64,000 nucleotides of DNA from Semisulcospira habei (GCA_036245525.1 BTPG01000004.1:161017489-161081488), one strand, 5' to 3'; shown: positions 10,471-19,404, numbered from the stretch's first letter. Notes: generated by a model from the letters alone, not told the origin. Translations and numbers: made by a program.

Positions 10471-11076
10471 ATGGACTTAATGACGCACGATTCACATTGC
10501 GGCCTATTTTGTGGCGCCACTTCGTGTGGGAAGACTGAATTTGTTCTTAACCTCTTACAAACAAGATACCTTCATCATTTCGAAAACATTGTAATATTAT
10601 GTCCAACAATCAAACACAACAAAGCTTATCACAACCGTTTATTCATTTGGACTGACAACAACATATACTTAGTCGACCCTGAGAAAAAACTGAATGATTA
10701 CCTGCTATATTTTTACAAGCAATTTGAAGGACAGCCAACATTGTTCATAGTTGATGACTGTTCTGCAGAAAAAGACATTGTCAAGAAGAGAAACACTCTA
10801 GCAGAACTTGCCTTCAGTGGCAGACATGCAAACATAAGTGTATGGATTCTCACTCAGAAATATAATGCTGTACTGAAAGATTTTCGAGAACAGTTAAAGT
10901 TTATCTGTTTGTTTTACTGTAAGGACCGTGACAGCTTTGAAGACTGTCTCAGAGAGAACGATGTCATTCCAAATAAGCAAGAACGGGATGATGTAAAAAA
11001 TAAACTGAAATCAACTAAGCATCTAAAGCTCATTTTAAAGACAGATCAACCTACAGGGTATGGGTTAGTGAATTAA
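10471..11076 (+). CDS. Packaging ATPase, A32/FtsK-HerA-like (201 aa)
   Basis: Predicted genome-packaging motor that hydrolyses ATP to translocate DNA into the capsid. Walker A is GATSCGKT (residues 15-22), Walker B is LFIVDD (91-96), and a GRHANISVWILTQ block follows, typical of A32-like ATPases of Polintons and large DNA viruses. I start at MDLMTHD because P3 has a 201-aa protein from the matching ATG and the upstream frame is not conserved. The gene follows GTATTAAA and is the first gene inside the left terminus here, whereas in P3 it follows MCP directly. The 131-aa gene starts 27 bases after it on the same strand. Confidence 0.9.
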   Translation: MDLMTHDSHCGLFCGATSCGKTEFVLNLLQTRYLHHFENIVILCPTIKHNKAYHNRLFIWTDNNIYLVDPEKKLNDYLLYFYKQFEGQPTLFIVDDCSAEKDIVKKRNTLAELAFSGRHANISVWILTQKYNAVLKDFREQLKFICLFYCKDRDSFEDCLRENDVIPNKQERDDVKNKLKSTKHLKLILKTDQPTGYGLVN

Positions 11077-11103
11077 TTTATCTTTTGGGTTTGTCTATAA
11101 AAA

Positions 11104-11499
11104 ATGACAGACAGACAAGAAAATCAAAATTGGCCTATTGGTAAATTCATGGATATTACATCGAGTTTCAGGGATTTTATGCTTATTAGTGACTTAAAAA
11201 CACAAGTTAGACGCCCTTTTTCAGAACTCCCATCACCGATGAAGATGTACATGACATATAGTTTTTATCTTGGATATTCTAATACTTTTCCACTTTATAA
11301 TAATAGGACAGCAAATTTTTTAGTTTATGATGCTAAATCTGACTGGTTTAAGATTATGTGTTTAAACATACACTATCAAATAAAAAAAGAAAATAAAAAT
11401 GTTAAATTTATTACTGTCAGTAAAACGATATTACACATGCAAAAGCTTGAAAATGATACCACAGAAGACATATCAATGAAGTGGCTTATTAGTTGGTGA
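11104..11499 (+). CDS. Conserved 131-aa element protein, unknown function
   Basis: Lies between ATPase and PolB on the same strand, preceded by GTCTATAAAAA directly at the ATG (MTDRQENQ). Homologues in the same place in P3 (42140-42534, broken) and P4 (56224-56487) show it is part of the core set. It contains VYDAKSDWFKIMC, conserved as VYDANCDWFE in P3. No membrane segment and no recognised fold. Confidence 0.8.
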   Translation: MTDRQENQNWPIGKFMDITSSFRDFMLISDLKTQVRRPFSELPSPMKMYMTYSFYLGYSNTFPLYNNRTANFLVYDAKSDWFKIMCLNIHYQIKKENKNVKFITVSKTILHMQKLENDTTEDISMKWLISW

Positions 11500-11591
11500 T
11501 TAATTTTGTCTATTATATAGATTTTAGTCAATAAAGTGCCATTTTCATTATATAATTTTCTATTTATTTTTTTGTCGGACAAATAAAAAAG

Positions 11592-14500
11592 ATGGACAAC
11601 CATCAAAGATTAAGAAACGTGTTTCACACAACTGACTTACCTATATCTAATATTTACAATGTCTATGAATCAATAGAAAGATCTTTTTTAGTCATACAAA
11701 ATAACCTTCTTTCTGATAGTGTAAAGATTCAGATTGTTGCAAAAATAGAATTTGCCAGAGATGTTGGTGAAGTTATTGTAACGTATATCTCGACAAGGCA
11801 GCACACAGTTAATTCAAGAAGAGAACTAGAGAAAGTGTTTAGAGAAAGATTGTTACCAGACTTCCATGAAGCAATTGACAGAGCAGAAATGCAAGGGTCT
11901 GGCTGGCATGAAGGCCTTGTACATGAACTACAACTAAAGCAGTCAAGATATCATCCTATTTTAGGGAAATCATGGATACCACTACCAAAAGAGGTTGTAG
12001 ACAAAAAGGGTGTGGTCAATATTCAGAACAATGATAATTTCTGTTTTATGTGGTGTGTACTTGCCAAACTGCATTTTGTAAAAACAAAACCTGAACGTGT
12101 ATCTAACTATACCAATTTTATAAATGAACTCAACTTCAGTGGCATTGAGTTCCCTGTTAAAATAGAGGACATAGACTTGTTTGAAAAACTAAATCCTGGT
12201 ATATCTGTAAATGTGTTTGTGTGGGAAAATGAATCTGAGAATAAGTTACAGCCAATTAGAGTATCTCCAATTGCCCCAACCTATGGGCAGTCAGAAGATA
12301 AACATGTTGATATGTTACTAATAAGCTCTGGTGATAACTTTCAATACACAATTATTAGGAGTATGTCACGACTAATTCATAATCATGTATCAAAACACAA
12401 TGGCAAACAGGAAATATGTAAAAGATGCTTACAAAGGTTCTCCTGTATAAAAGTGGCACATAAGCATACCCAGCACTGTAGGTCGGCTGATGACATTCAA
12501 ACAATACTTAGGTATCCAGATCCTGGCAGCAAGGTTTATTTCAAGAACTATGTTAATCAACAAAAGCTGCCATTTGTAGTATACGCAGATTTTGAATCAC
12601 TCGTCGTTCCATATGAAGGTCCAGTTCCAGAGTCATTACCAAAGACTATAAAATTGAGTGACCAAGTGGTGTGTTCTTTTGGATACATTATTGTTAGGTC
12701 AGACGGTCTTCATTCAGAGCCTGTTATCTACAGAGGTGAAAATGCAGCATGCCTGTTTTTAATAGAAATGAGACAACTGTATAGTCAGGTAGTACAATAT
12801 CTCACAACATGTCAGATGCCTTTGGTGATGACAGAAGAAGACAAACTGAAATTTGATACAGCTGTGACGTGTTGGATTTGCGAACAGCCTCTGGGGGGTG
12901 ATAAAGTTCGTGACCATGATCACATAACTGGATGTTACAGAGGTGCTGCACATAACAATTGTAACTTGTTATTAAAAATAGATCCTAAGACATACAAGTT
13001 ACCAATCTTTTTCCACAATCTGAAGGGATATGATTCACACATTATCATGCAGGCTGTGGATGAGTCTTACAGAAACATAAGTTGTATTGCTCAGACAACT
13101 GAGAAATACTTGACTTTTAGGTTAGACAAATTATCATTTTATGACTCTATGCAACATCTGTCTTTAGGGTTGGCTAGTCTAGCAGAAGGACTGACTGAGT
13201 ATCCAATAACAAGTAAATATTTTGAGCCAGACTTGATTAAAAAAGGTGTTTATCCATATGAGTACATCAGTGACTGGGTAGTGTTTGAAGAAAGGAGACT
13301 GCCTCCAAAAGAGAAATTTTATTCTACACTAACTGGCAAAGGTATTTCTGACTCTGATTACCAGCACGCACTTGATGCATGGGGTAAACTAGGATGTCAG
13401 ACAATTGGTGACTACCATGACCAGTACTTGAAAGCTGACGTTTGCTTGCTAGCAGATGTATTTGAAAGTTACCGTGAGAAGGGTTTGTTACATTACAGTC
13501 TTGACCCAGCTTGCTACATCACTAGTCCTGGCATGACATGGGATGCATTTTTGAAATCCAGTAAGATATTTATAGACCTGTTGTCTGATCGTACGATGGG
13601 TGAAATGGTGGAACGCGGATTGAGGGGGGGCATTAGTTTAGCAGCAAATAATTATGCCAAGGCAAATAATAAATATCTTGACGACTTTGACCCCTCAATG
13701 TCAAGGTCATTTATTACGTACTTGGATGCTAATAATTTGTATGGATTTGCAATGTGTGAATTGTTGCCATTAAAAAACTTTTGTTTGTATGATTTGTCAC
13801 AGTATGGCATAAAAAAATTAACAAAATATATTATGGCTCGAGGTCAAAATGATGAAAAGGGTTGGATCTTTGAAGTAGACCTGGAGTACCCACACCATCT
13901 ACATGATTACCACAATGATTATCCATTAGCAGTTGAGAAAATGAGTATGACAGGGAAAAAAGAAGACACCAAACTAGTGCCAAATTTAAATGATAAATTC
14001 AATTACGTGTGTCACTATCGCTTGTTACAGTTTTACATCAGACATGGGTTAGTACTAAAGAAAGTTCACAGAGGTATTCAATTTGATCAGAGTGCTTTCA
14101 TGAAAGATTACATAATGAAGAACACCACATTGCGTGCCAGAGACGGCAACACTGCATTTGACAAAGACTTCTTTAAGCTTATGAACAATGCCTGTTTTGG
14201 CAAGACTATGGAAAATCCTCATCACCGCAAAGATGTGAGACTGGTCACAACTGAATCAGGTGCAATTAAACTTACAGGTAAGCCACAGTACACAGGGTAC
14301 AAAGAATTTCATTCATCATTGTACGCAGTGTCACTCAAAAAAAAGATTGTTAAACTAGACAAGCCAGTATTCATTGGTATGGCAATTCTTGAATTGTCAA
14401 AACTGTTGATGCTTGAATTTTATTATGATTACTTCAAACCAAAGTATCCTGAGTGTCGTCTGCTATACACTGACACTGACTCTATGATCATAGACGTGCC

Positions 14501-15017
14501 TACTGAAGACTTTTATGAAGACATGAAAACAGAGTTACACATGTATGACACATCTGATTACCCTAAAGACCATACACTGTTCAACACACAAAACAAGAAA
14601 GTGCCTGGTAAGTTTAAAGATGAACTAAATGGTGTGCCTATAGTTGAGTACGTTGGTCTGAGATCAAAAATGTATTCTATACTGCATCAAAAGGGAAGTC
14701 AATCCAAAGCCAAAGGTATCAAAAAAACAGCGATAAAAAATAAAGACATCCGTCATGAACATTACAAGAAAGTGTTAGATGGAGAACTGATGCCTGATTA
14801 TCCAAACAAAACACTGAGGTCAAATAGACACAATATTGAAATGATTCAAACACAAAAGAAGTCTCTAGCAGTAGGGGACACGAAACGAGTGTTTTTCAGT
14901 AAGGAGAAAGCTTATGCACCTGGTCATTACAGGCTCAAGTTATCTGAAGAAATAGCTGATGAACTGGTTGATGAACTAATCAATGAGTTAGTTGATGAAA
15001 TGATTAAAAATGCGTAA
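11592..15017 (+). CDS. Family B DNA polymerase, protein-primed type, with HNH insert (1141 aa)
   Basis: Replicative polymerase of the element. N-terminal region of unknown fold with DNFCFMWCVLAKLH (148-161); C2H2-like zinc motif CKRCL...H...C (276-296); exonuclease motif I YADFES (331-336), II HNLKGYDSH (475-483), III YLKADVCLLAD (612-622). Between exo I and II is CWIC...DHDHITG..RGAAH..CN (427-457), an endonuclease VII/HNH-type zinc motif. Polymerase motif A YLDANNLYGFAM (710-721), motif B KLMNNACFG (862-870), motif C YTDTDSM (959-965). All catalytic acids are present. The protein-primed subgroup is inferred from family resemblance and Polinton context. It ends tail to tail with the integrase, overlapping by 14 bases. 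Confidence 0.95.
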   Translation: MDNHQRLRNVFHTTDLPISNIYNVYESIERSFLVIQNNLLSDSVKIQIVAKIEFARDVGEVIVTYISTRQHTVNSRRELEKVFRERLLPDFHEAIDRAEMQGSGWHEGLVHELQLKQSRYHPILGKSWIPLPKEVVDKKGVVNIQNNDNFCFMWCVLAKLHFVKTKPERVSNYTNFINELNFSGIEFPVKIEDIDLFEKLNPGISVNVFVWENESENKLQPIRVSPIAPTYGQSEDKHVDMLLISSGDNFQYTIIRSMSRLIHNHVSKHNGKQEICKRCLQRFSCIKVAHKHTQHCRSADDIQTILRYPDPGSKVYFKNYVNQQKLPFVVYADFESLVVPYEGPVPESLPKTIKLSDQVVCSFGYIIVRSDGLHSEPVIYRGENAACLFLIEMRQLYSQVVQYLTTCQMPLVMTEEDKLKFDTAVTCWICEQPLGGDKVRDHDHITGCYRGAAHNNCNLLLKIDPKTYKLPIFFHNLKGYDSHIIMQAVDESYRNISCIAQTTEKYLTFRLDKLSFYDSMQHLSLGLASLAEGLTEYPITSKYFEPDLIKKGVYPYEYISDWVVFEERRLPPKEKFYSTLTGKGISDSDYQHALDAWGKLGCQTIGDYHDQYLKADVCLLADVFESYREKGLLHYSLDPACYITSPGMTWDAFLKSSKIFIDLLSDRTMGEMVERGLRGGISLAANNYAKANNKYLDDFDPSMSRSFITYLDANNLYGFAMCELLPLKNFCLYDLSQYGIKKLTKYIMARGQNDEKGWIFEVDLEYPHHLHDYHNDYPLAVEKMSMTGKKEDTKLVPNLNDKFNYVCHYRLLQFYIRHGLVLKKVHRGIQFDQSAFMKDYIMKNTTLRARDGNTAFDKDFFKLMNNACFGKTMENPHHRKDVRLVTTESGAIKLTGKPQYTGYKEFHSSLYAVSLKKKIVKLDKPVFIGMAILELSKLLMLEFYYDYFKPKYPECRLLYTDTDSMIIDVPTEDFYEDMKTELHMYDTSDYPKDHTLFNTQNKKVPGKFKDELNGVPIVEYVGLRSKMYSILHQKGSQSKAKGIKKTAIKNKDIRHEHYKKVLDGELMPDYPNKTLRSNRHNIEMIQTQKKSLAVGDTKRVFFSKEKAYAPGHYRLKLSEEIADELVDELINELVDEMIKNA

Positions 15018-15963
15018 CAGTGTCTGGGGGAATAATCTGTAATTCTTCTCTGACAAATGCCCTCTGAGGCGCAGGCTCATACAGATAATATATTGTTGCA
15101 TCTGGACCAGGGATTATTTTTTTTATATTATGAACAGATGTTGACCAGATGGGGTCTGTCGCCCTGCGTCTTATGTCATTTTCAGCTTCCCCTGGTTGAT
15201 ATAAATATCTCACCTGTTTGGTAAATAAACTTGTGTCTGGAGGTGGGGTTGGCCCTTTTTTTGGCTCTGCAATTGTTTTCAATTTAATAGCATCAGCAGG
15301 CTTAGGGTGTCCTTCATTATTCATTGCTTTTATCACATGTGGTAATCTCTTTACCCACTCAGTGTTACGGGTGTCATGCATGAGTTCCTTAGAATACTGG
15401 TAACTGAAAAGTCTCTCTGACAACTGTTTATTGAAATTTTCTACAATTGCCTGTGATCTGTGCACACCTGGAATACCGCGTCTGACCAGTACGCCATGCT
15501 TAGCAAATAACTGATTAACTGCACCTTTGAATTCTGATCCATCATCAACCTGCACTAGTCTGGGGTATCTTAAAGGGCCTCGACCATATATTTTTGTTAA
15601 AGAAGTAGCAACTGTACTGGCAGTTTTGTCAGATATGGGTTCAGCGTCTTTGTACCTTGAAGCTATGTCTACGACAGTTAATGCATACTTGTATCGTTTC
15701 TTTCTTATTGTGTCATGTGGTAAGAACAAAAGGTCCATTTGGTGTGTGTCATTTGGGGTAGTGTTTTCAAAATGGGGTCTTGTTATTTTTCTTGGAGCAG
15801 GAAGATATATCTGCCAAATTGCCTGTCTCTGTAACCATTGCTTGACTTTATTGAGTGTTATATCTCCGCCCACAGCGGCATGTAATTTCTGAATAGCTGT
15901 TGCTCCTTTCCAATAGCCTGATGGAGAGTAATATATTTTTGATAATTTATTTTCGGCTGCCAT
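15004..15963 (-). CDS. Retroviral-type DDE integrase (319 aa)
   Basis: Inserts the element into host DNA, producing the 6-bp target duplication seen for P3. Acidic triad: Asp77 (HQMDLLFLP), Asp140 (VQVDDGSEF) and Glu175 (QAIVENF), spacing 62 and 34. The N-terminal part (YYSPSGYWKG...KQWLQRQAIW) looks like a helix-turn-helix region, and the C-terminal YQPGEAENDIRRRATDPIW block is chromodomain/SH3-like as in Polinton integrases. Start chosen at MAAENKLSK; it lies 17 bases inside the end of the 144-aa gene. Fully open and probably functional. Confidence 0.93.
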   Translation of the reverse strand: MAAENKLSKIYYSPSGYWKGATAIQKLHAAVGGDITLNKVKQWLQRQAIWQIYLPAPRKITRPHFENTTPNDTHQMDLLFLPHDTIRKKRYKYALTVVDIASRYKDAEPISDKTASTVATSLTKIYGRGPLRYPRLVQVDDGSEFKGAVNQLFAKHGVLVRRGIPGVHRSQAIVENFNKQLSERLFSYQYSKELMHDTRNTEWVKRLPHVIKAMNNEGHPKPADAIKLKTIAEPKKGPTPPPDTSLFTKQVRYLYQPGEAENDIRRRATDPIWSTSVHNIKKIIPGPDATIYYLYEPAPQRAFVREELQIIPPDTVTHF

Positions 15964-16381
15964 TTTTTCTAGCAATGAAAACTCCTGTAAAATAAACAAA
16001 TGTCATTCCCACTAGAACAAAGATTATCTCCCCGTTTCTTTGTTCTGTACTCGGTTTGTAATAGTCACTTAGTTTTGGTTTTGGGATAGACATGTCTTCA
16101 CCCGTGACAAGAAAATATTCCCTGATTGCTTCGTCTGTATTTGAAAACGTATGCTGTGCGTGACCTTCAAGCCTGAGTTTTTCATTGATGAAATCAAGTT
16201 TCTCAATTCTATTCTTTTCATAATCTTGCTGGGCTTGAGCAAGTTTTTCAGATGCTTCATTATGACGTTTTAATTCTTCTGCAGATTCTTCTCTACCCAT
16301 TTTTGAAAAGAGATAATTAGAGCCACTAAATGCCAGAGCATTAACCATAGCACCTCCTATCATAATAGCTATCGTCGCCAT
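15947..16381 (-). CDS. Two-membrane-segment coiled-coil protein (144 aa)
   Basis: MATIAIMIGGAMVNAL opens a hydrophobic N-terminal segment (2-20). A Glu/Lys/Gln-rich helix follows (35-75), then FVLVGMTFVYFTGVFIARK near 119-138 as a C-terminal membrane helix with a basic tail. Conserved in P1 and P3. Its 3' end overlaps the integrase start. Role unknown; virion membrane or assembly protein is an inference. Confidence 0.8.
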   Translation of the reverse strand: MATIAIMIGGAMVNALAFSGSNYLFSKMGREESAEELKRHNEASEKLAQAQQDYEKNRIEKLDFINEKLRLEGHAQHTFSNTDEAIREYFLVTGEDMSIPKPKLSDYYKPSTEQRNGEIIFVLVGMTFVYFTGVFIARKNGSRK

Positions 16382-16392
16382 ATTATTTTTAT

Positions 16393-16623
16393 TTACATAG
16401 AAACATTTTCGGGAATAATTCCCTGCTTGACAAGAAAGTCTTTTGTCGCAATCGACGCTGTAACAACTACAATTAGCTTAGTGCTGTCTTCGAAATCGAG
16501 TCTACTGAGGTCTGCTGATTTCATTTTGAGTAGACTTTTTCCCAGCATAGAATAAGCTACTGCTAATCCGCTGATTACGGCAGAGTGATACACAAGGTTC
16601 ATTAAATTTTTTGAGTCGTTCAT
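16393..16623 (-). CDS. Conserved 76-aa small protein
   Basis: MNDSKNLMNLVYHSAVISGL start, hydrophobic in residues 8-30, ending KQGIIPENVSM. Open in P2 and P3, nonsense-broken in P1. Eleven bases separate it from the 144-aa gene on the same strand. Function unknown. Confidence 0.75.
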   Translation of the reverse strand: MNDSKNLMNLVYHSAVISGLAVAYSMLGKSLLKMKSADLSRLDFEDSTKLIVVVTASIATKDFLVKQGIIPENVSM

Positions 16624-16658
16624 TTCTTAGGCAAGAAAAATTAAAATAATATTTTTAT

Positions 16659-17109
16659 TTACTGCATAAAAAATGGGTCAACGGCTTTGGATGTTACTGG
16701 TAATGTGGCGACTTCTGGTTTTGTTTTTGGAGTGTCTGATATTTTGGTCACTGTACGAGTCTGTGGTTTGTATTTTTTGTATAATTGATAACCTACGTAA
16801 CCAAATCCGACAACAAATCCGGCAACTACATATTTTGTTGTTTGAGGTTAGGGGTCAGGGTCAGACTTAGTTGTTTGTCTCTCACTTTCATGAAGGTGTG
16901 ACGGTACTGACACAGGTCCTGATGATCCTGACGGTGGATCAGTTACATGAGTCTTTTCTGTTTGTGCCTTAAGCTGTAATTTTTTTTTGCCTATTATATT
17001 CAGCTAATCTTTTTCCAGCATCAACACGGCCTGGACTTTTAGTCTTCGTCACAGTTTGAACCTGTGTCAAAACAGGGTTCAGTTGTGGAGTCGCCTGGGT
17101 TTCGTCCAT
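16659..17109 (-). pseudogene. P2 basic, single-membrane-helix protein, frame-broken
   Basis: Start MDETQATP lies in another frame inside the 3' end of the 175-aa gene. An A9 run near 16980-16988 shifts the frame compared with A8 in P1, and a TAA interrupts it further on. Beyond that VAGFVVGFGYVGYQLYKKY and the ending PFFMQ are still readable. The plus-strand frame over 16673-16870 is only a shadow of this gene. Confidence 0.65.
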
Positions 17110-17566
17110 TTTCTTCTGCAGTAAAATTTATTTTCGAAAAATCAATATGGCTACCAGTAACTAGTAATGTTACCACAGGTGCAAGGTAATTTCCAAACTT
17201 GTAAAACATGACACATGCTAATTTACCAATTGAACTTGAAACAATAGGATTGCTTTCAAGGTCGTGTGATAGACTGTCACTATCCACAGGTAGAAAGTGA
17301 CTCACTGCTTTTGTGTATAGGCATACTAGAGATCGACTCAAATCACGTGTCATTAGTGAGGCAATGTGGTTTTCATATTTAGAATGAAGCTTGATTAGCT
17401 CGTCAGAGGTTAGAGATTCAATATCCTCTGTCATGTATTGTCTTCCTAGATAAGTCTTTGATTTGCCTGAGACAATTACAGACAAAAGCCGCTGTTTTTT
17501 GGAGTCTACGTCTTTGTTCTCTACAGCACAGATATCGTTTAGAAGAAGTAATTCGTCTTGATTCAT
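17039..17566 (-). CDS. Conserved 175-aa element protein
   Basis: MNQDELLLLNDICAVE start; open in P1, P2 and P3. Helical look, a hydrophobic stretch around 125-145, and an acidic tail (GRNPGDSTTEPC). The last 71 bases are dual coding with the next gene. In P3 this is the first gene inside the left terminus; here it is internal. No family recognised. Confidence 0.82.
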   Translation of the reverse strand: MNQDELLLLNDICAVENKDVDSKKQRLLSVIVSGKSKTYLGRQYMTEDIESLTSDELIKLHSKYENHIASLMTRDLSRSLVCLYTKAVSHFLPVDSDSLSHDLESNPIVSSSIGKLACVMFYKFGNYLAPVVTLLVTGSHIDFSKINFTAEENGRNPGDSTTEPCFDTGSNCDED

Positions 17567-17601
17567 TTTTATAATGAAAAAAAAAAACTTTGCCTGTGAA
17601 T

Positions 17602-17680
17602 AACTTATGATCTTACTTGATAACTAATTTCAAAGTTACCTACAACTTACAAGTAACTTTGACGTTAGTTATCATAAGTT
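17602..17680. repeat. P2 palindrome between the 175-aa gene and the small Pro-rich gene
   Basis: AACTTATGAT...CAAAGTTAC and GTAACTTTG...ATCATAAGTT form an imperfect hairpin; the first arm carries an extra 7-8 bases. P1 has the same structure (6039-6130). P3 has its element ends here instead. Confidence 0.8.
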
Positions 17681-17747
17681 CTTAACCCAAGTCATAAGAC
17701 ACTCGGACAGATTTCTCAAGTTACAAGGACAATAAGAAAACTTTTTT

Positions 17748-17849
17748 TTAGTAATAATCTGGTGGTGGAGCTGATGGCGTCAAATGAGCAGGCATGACAT
17801 CTCTTTGCGAAGTGTATGACAAAAATAATGGATTACCAAAACCTATCGT
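17748..17849 (-). CDS. Small conserved Pro-rich peptide ending APPPDYY (33 aa)
   Basis: The frame runs from ACG ATA GGT TTT GGT to a SAPPPDYY end, which includes a PPxY motif (PPDY). The ACG overlaps the stop of the 211-aa gene by one base. In P1 the same position is ATG. The reading is conserved across P1, P2 and P3, with mostly silent or conservative changes. It may start at a non-AUG codon, by reinitiation, or by a -1 shift from the 211-aa frame, which stays open through this region. PPxY motifs bind WW-domain ubiquitin ligases; that link is inference. Confidence 0.55.
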   Translation of the reverse strand, partial: TIGFGNPLFLSYTSQRDVMPAHLTPSAPPPDYY

Positions 17850-18484
17850 TACTTGCTTGTAAGTTCTCGAACTTTTTTCATAGTTTCTTCTACGCCTATC
17901 TTTTTTCCTTGTTCTAAAAAAGATTTCTTTAGCTCTTCAACATTTACAGCCTGACTACGCATCTTATTCTGTATTTCAGATTTCTGTTGTTTATAGTTAG
18001 CCAAATCATCCTGGACTCGCTTAAATTCTTCGTCATCAATTTCATTATCATTTAAAGCCTTACTAATAATAAGTTTCATACTCGTCAGCTTAGCTGCTGC
18101 GAGCGTACTTAATGCTTCATGCTTCTGCAACTTAGTATAAAATTTTTTGTTAAGGGCTTCCATACCAAAGCATGCTAGACTTGTGACAAGACCAATACCT
18201 TCAACAGCAATTCCTATAACACTTCCCACCCCCGTTGCAAAAAGAGTTATACCTCCTACAGATAATCCGGCCGAAACCACCCCCATGGCCATTGATGTGT
18301 TGTGTACAGAATTGAAAACCGTATTGTAACGGCGTTTACACCTCGAGTATTTTGCTTGTTCTTCTTCCAAATACTTCAACGCTTCTGTAATATTCATTAA
18401 ACGGAATGAATCTGCCTTTAATGTTTTATCACGCTCAATAGACTCAAGCTGCTCAGGTGGTATTTGTGGATACAAGTTCACCAT
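17849..18484 (-). CDS. Glycine-rich membrane protein (211 aa)
   Basis: N-terminal Pro-rich head (LYPQIPPEQ), helix to residue 60, then a Gly/Ala-rich hydrophobic block (about 67-110; GVGSVIGIAVEGIG, LVTSLACFG). This is followed by a long charged helix (FKRVQDDLANYKQQKSEIQN) and a Lys-rich end. A membrane-active or membrane-anchored virion protein is plausible, but no family is recognised. Open in P2 and P3. Confidence 0.8.
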   Translation of the reverse strand: MVNLYPQIPPEQLESIERDKTLKADSFRLMNITEALKYLEEEQAKYSRCKRRYNTVFNSVHNTSMAMGVVSAGLSVGGITLFATGVGSVIGIAVEGIGLVTSLACFGMEALNKKFYTKLQKHEALSTLAAAKLTSMKLIISKALNDNEIDDEEFKRVQDDLANYKQQKSEIQNKMRSQAVNVEELKKSFLEQGKKIGVEETMKKVRELTSK

Positions 18485-18504
18485 TTTTTATGACAAATAT
18501 TTTT

Positions 18505-19383
18505 TTAATCAGCAATTACATTTTGCAACTCTTCAAAAGTATACAATTTGCTGGCATAATAAAATGCAACAAGATCAATGTGTTCAAGGTTTATGTAAGT
18601 TAGACGAACAAAAGTTGTTTTGTCGACCACCACCTTGACAGTGGGAATACTGCTTGAAACATTAATAACATCATTATTTTTTGTAATAGCAATAAAGACT
18701 TTTGATGATTCTGTTACTGTTTCATTCCATGTAAGTTTAATTCCTTGTGCAATTTGAGCCTCTTTAGCAGTAGCAACAGATTTCATGATAATTTCAAATA
18801 CTATTGTCGCTTCTCTAGCCACGACTAAGCTTGCTGGCATAAACACAACAGAAGTATCTGATCTACCCTTTCTAGTTGTAAGAAGATATCTCCGTCTCTC
18901 ATAATTTTCAACTTTCAGTTTTTCTCTGCTATTGTTGTCTGGGGCAAAACTTGGAACAAGGCTTACAATAAGCGGCCCAGAATTAACAACCTTCCTAAAC
19001 ACTAAGGCGCCTTCATCATCAGTGTATACATAAGAACTAATAAATTCAATCTTTATGTCCCAGTCAATTGTGGGTGGTGGTGCCGGTACAGGCGAAACAA
19101 CCCACTTACTACCTACATGTATTAAGTTGTAAGGCGCATTATTTACAGGTGGAGTAGGTACAGTAACATCACGTAGCTGACCAAGTTTAGGAATCTGTTT
19201 TTCACCGTCTTTTATGTCAACAATTACTTTCCTCTTGTACATGCCATTTGAATCAAGTTCAAAACCATATATTTCTCCAATTTCCCCTTCCTTCTCAAAA
19301 TCCTGTACGTCTGCCAAATCTTTCAACTCTGTTACTGGACACGCAACTGGTATGATTCTAGGCTTTGGACCAAGACCACTCAT
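18505..19383 (-). CDS. Conserved 292-aa element protein, beta-rich
   Basis: MSGLGPKPRIIPVACP start; conserved blocks include YERRRYLLTTRKGRSDTSV and INLEHIDLVAFYYASKLYTF near the end. Alternating hydrophobic pattern suggests beta structure; no membrane helix. It sits next to mCP on the same strand, so a minor structural role is plausible. Start chosen at the ATG preceded by an ATAAA run, as in P3. Confidence 0.82.
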   Translation of the reverse strand: MSGLGPKPRIIPVACPVTELKDLADVQDFEKEGEIGEIYGFELDSNGMYKRKVIVDIKDGEKQIPKLGQLRDVTVPTPPVNNAPYNLIHVGSKWVVSPVPAPPPTIDWDIKIEFISSYVYTDDEGALVFRKVVNSGPLIVSLVPSFAPDNNSREKLKVENYERRRYLLTTRKGRSDTSVVFMPASLVVAREATIVFEIIMKSVATAKEAQIAQGIKLTWNETVTESSKVFIAITKNNDVINVSSSIPTVKVVVDKTTFVRLTYINLEHIDLVAFYYASKLYTFEELQNVIAD

Positions 19384-19404
19384 TTTTATAAACAAAAATA
19401 AAAT

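Noticed and set aside
16673..16870. Plus-strand 65-codon frame
   Set aside because: Antisense shadow of the minus-strand membrane-helix gene at 16659-17109.
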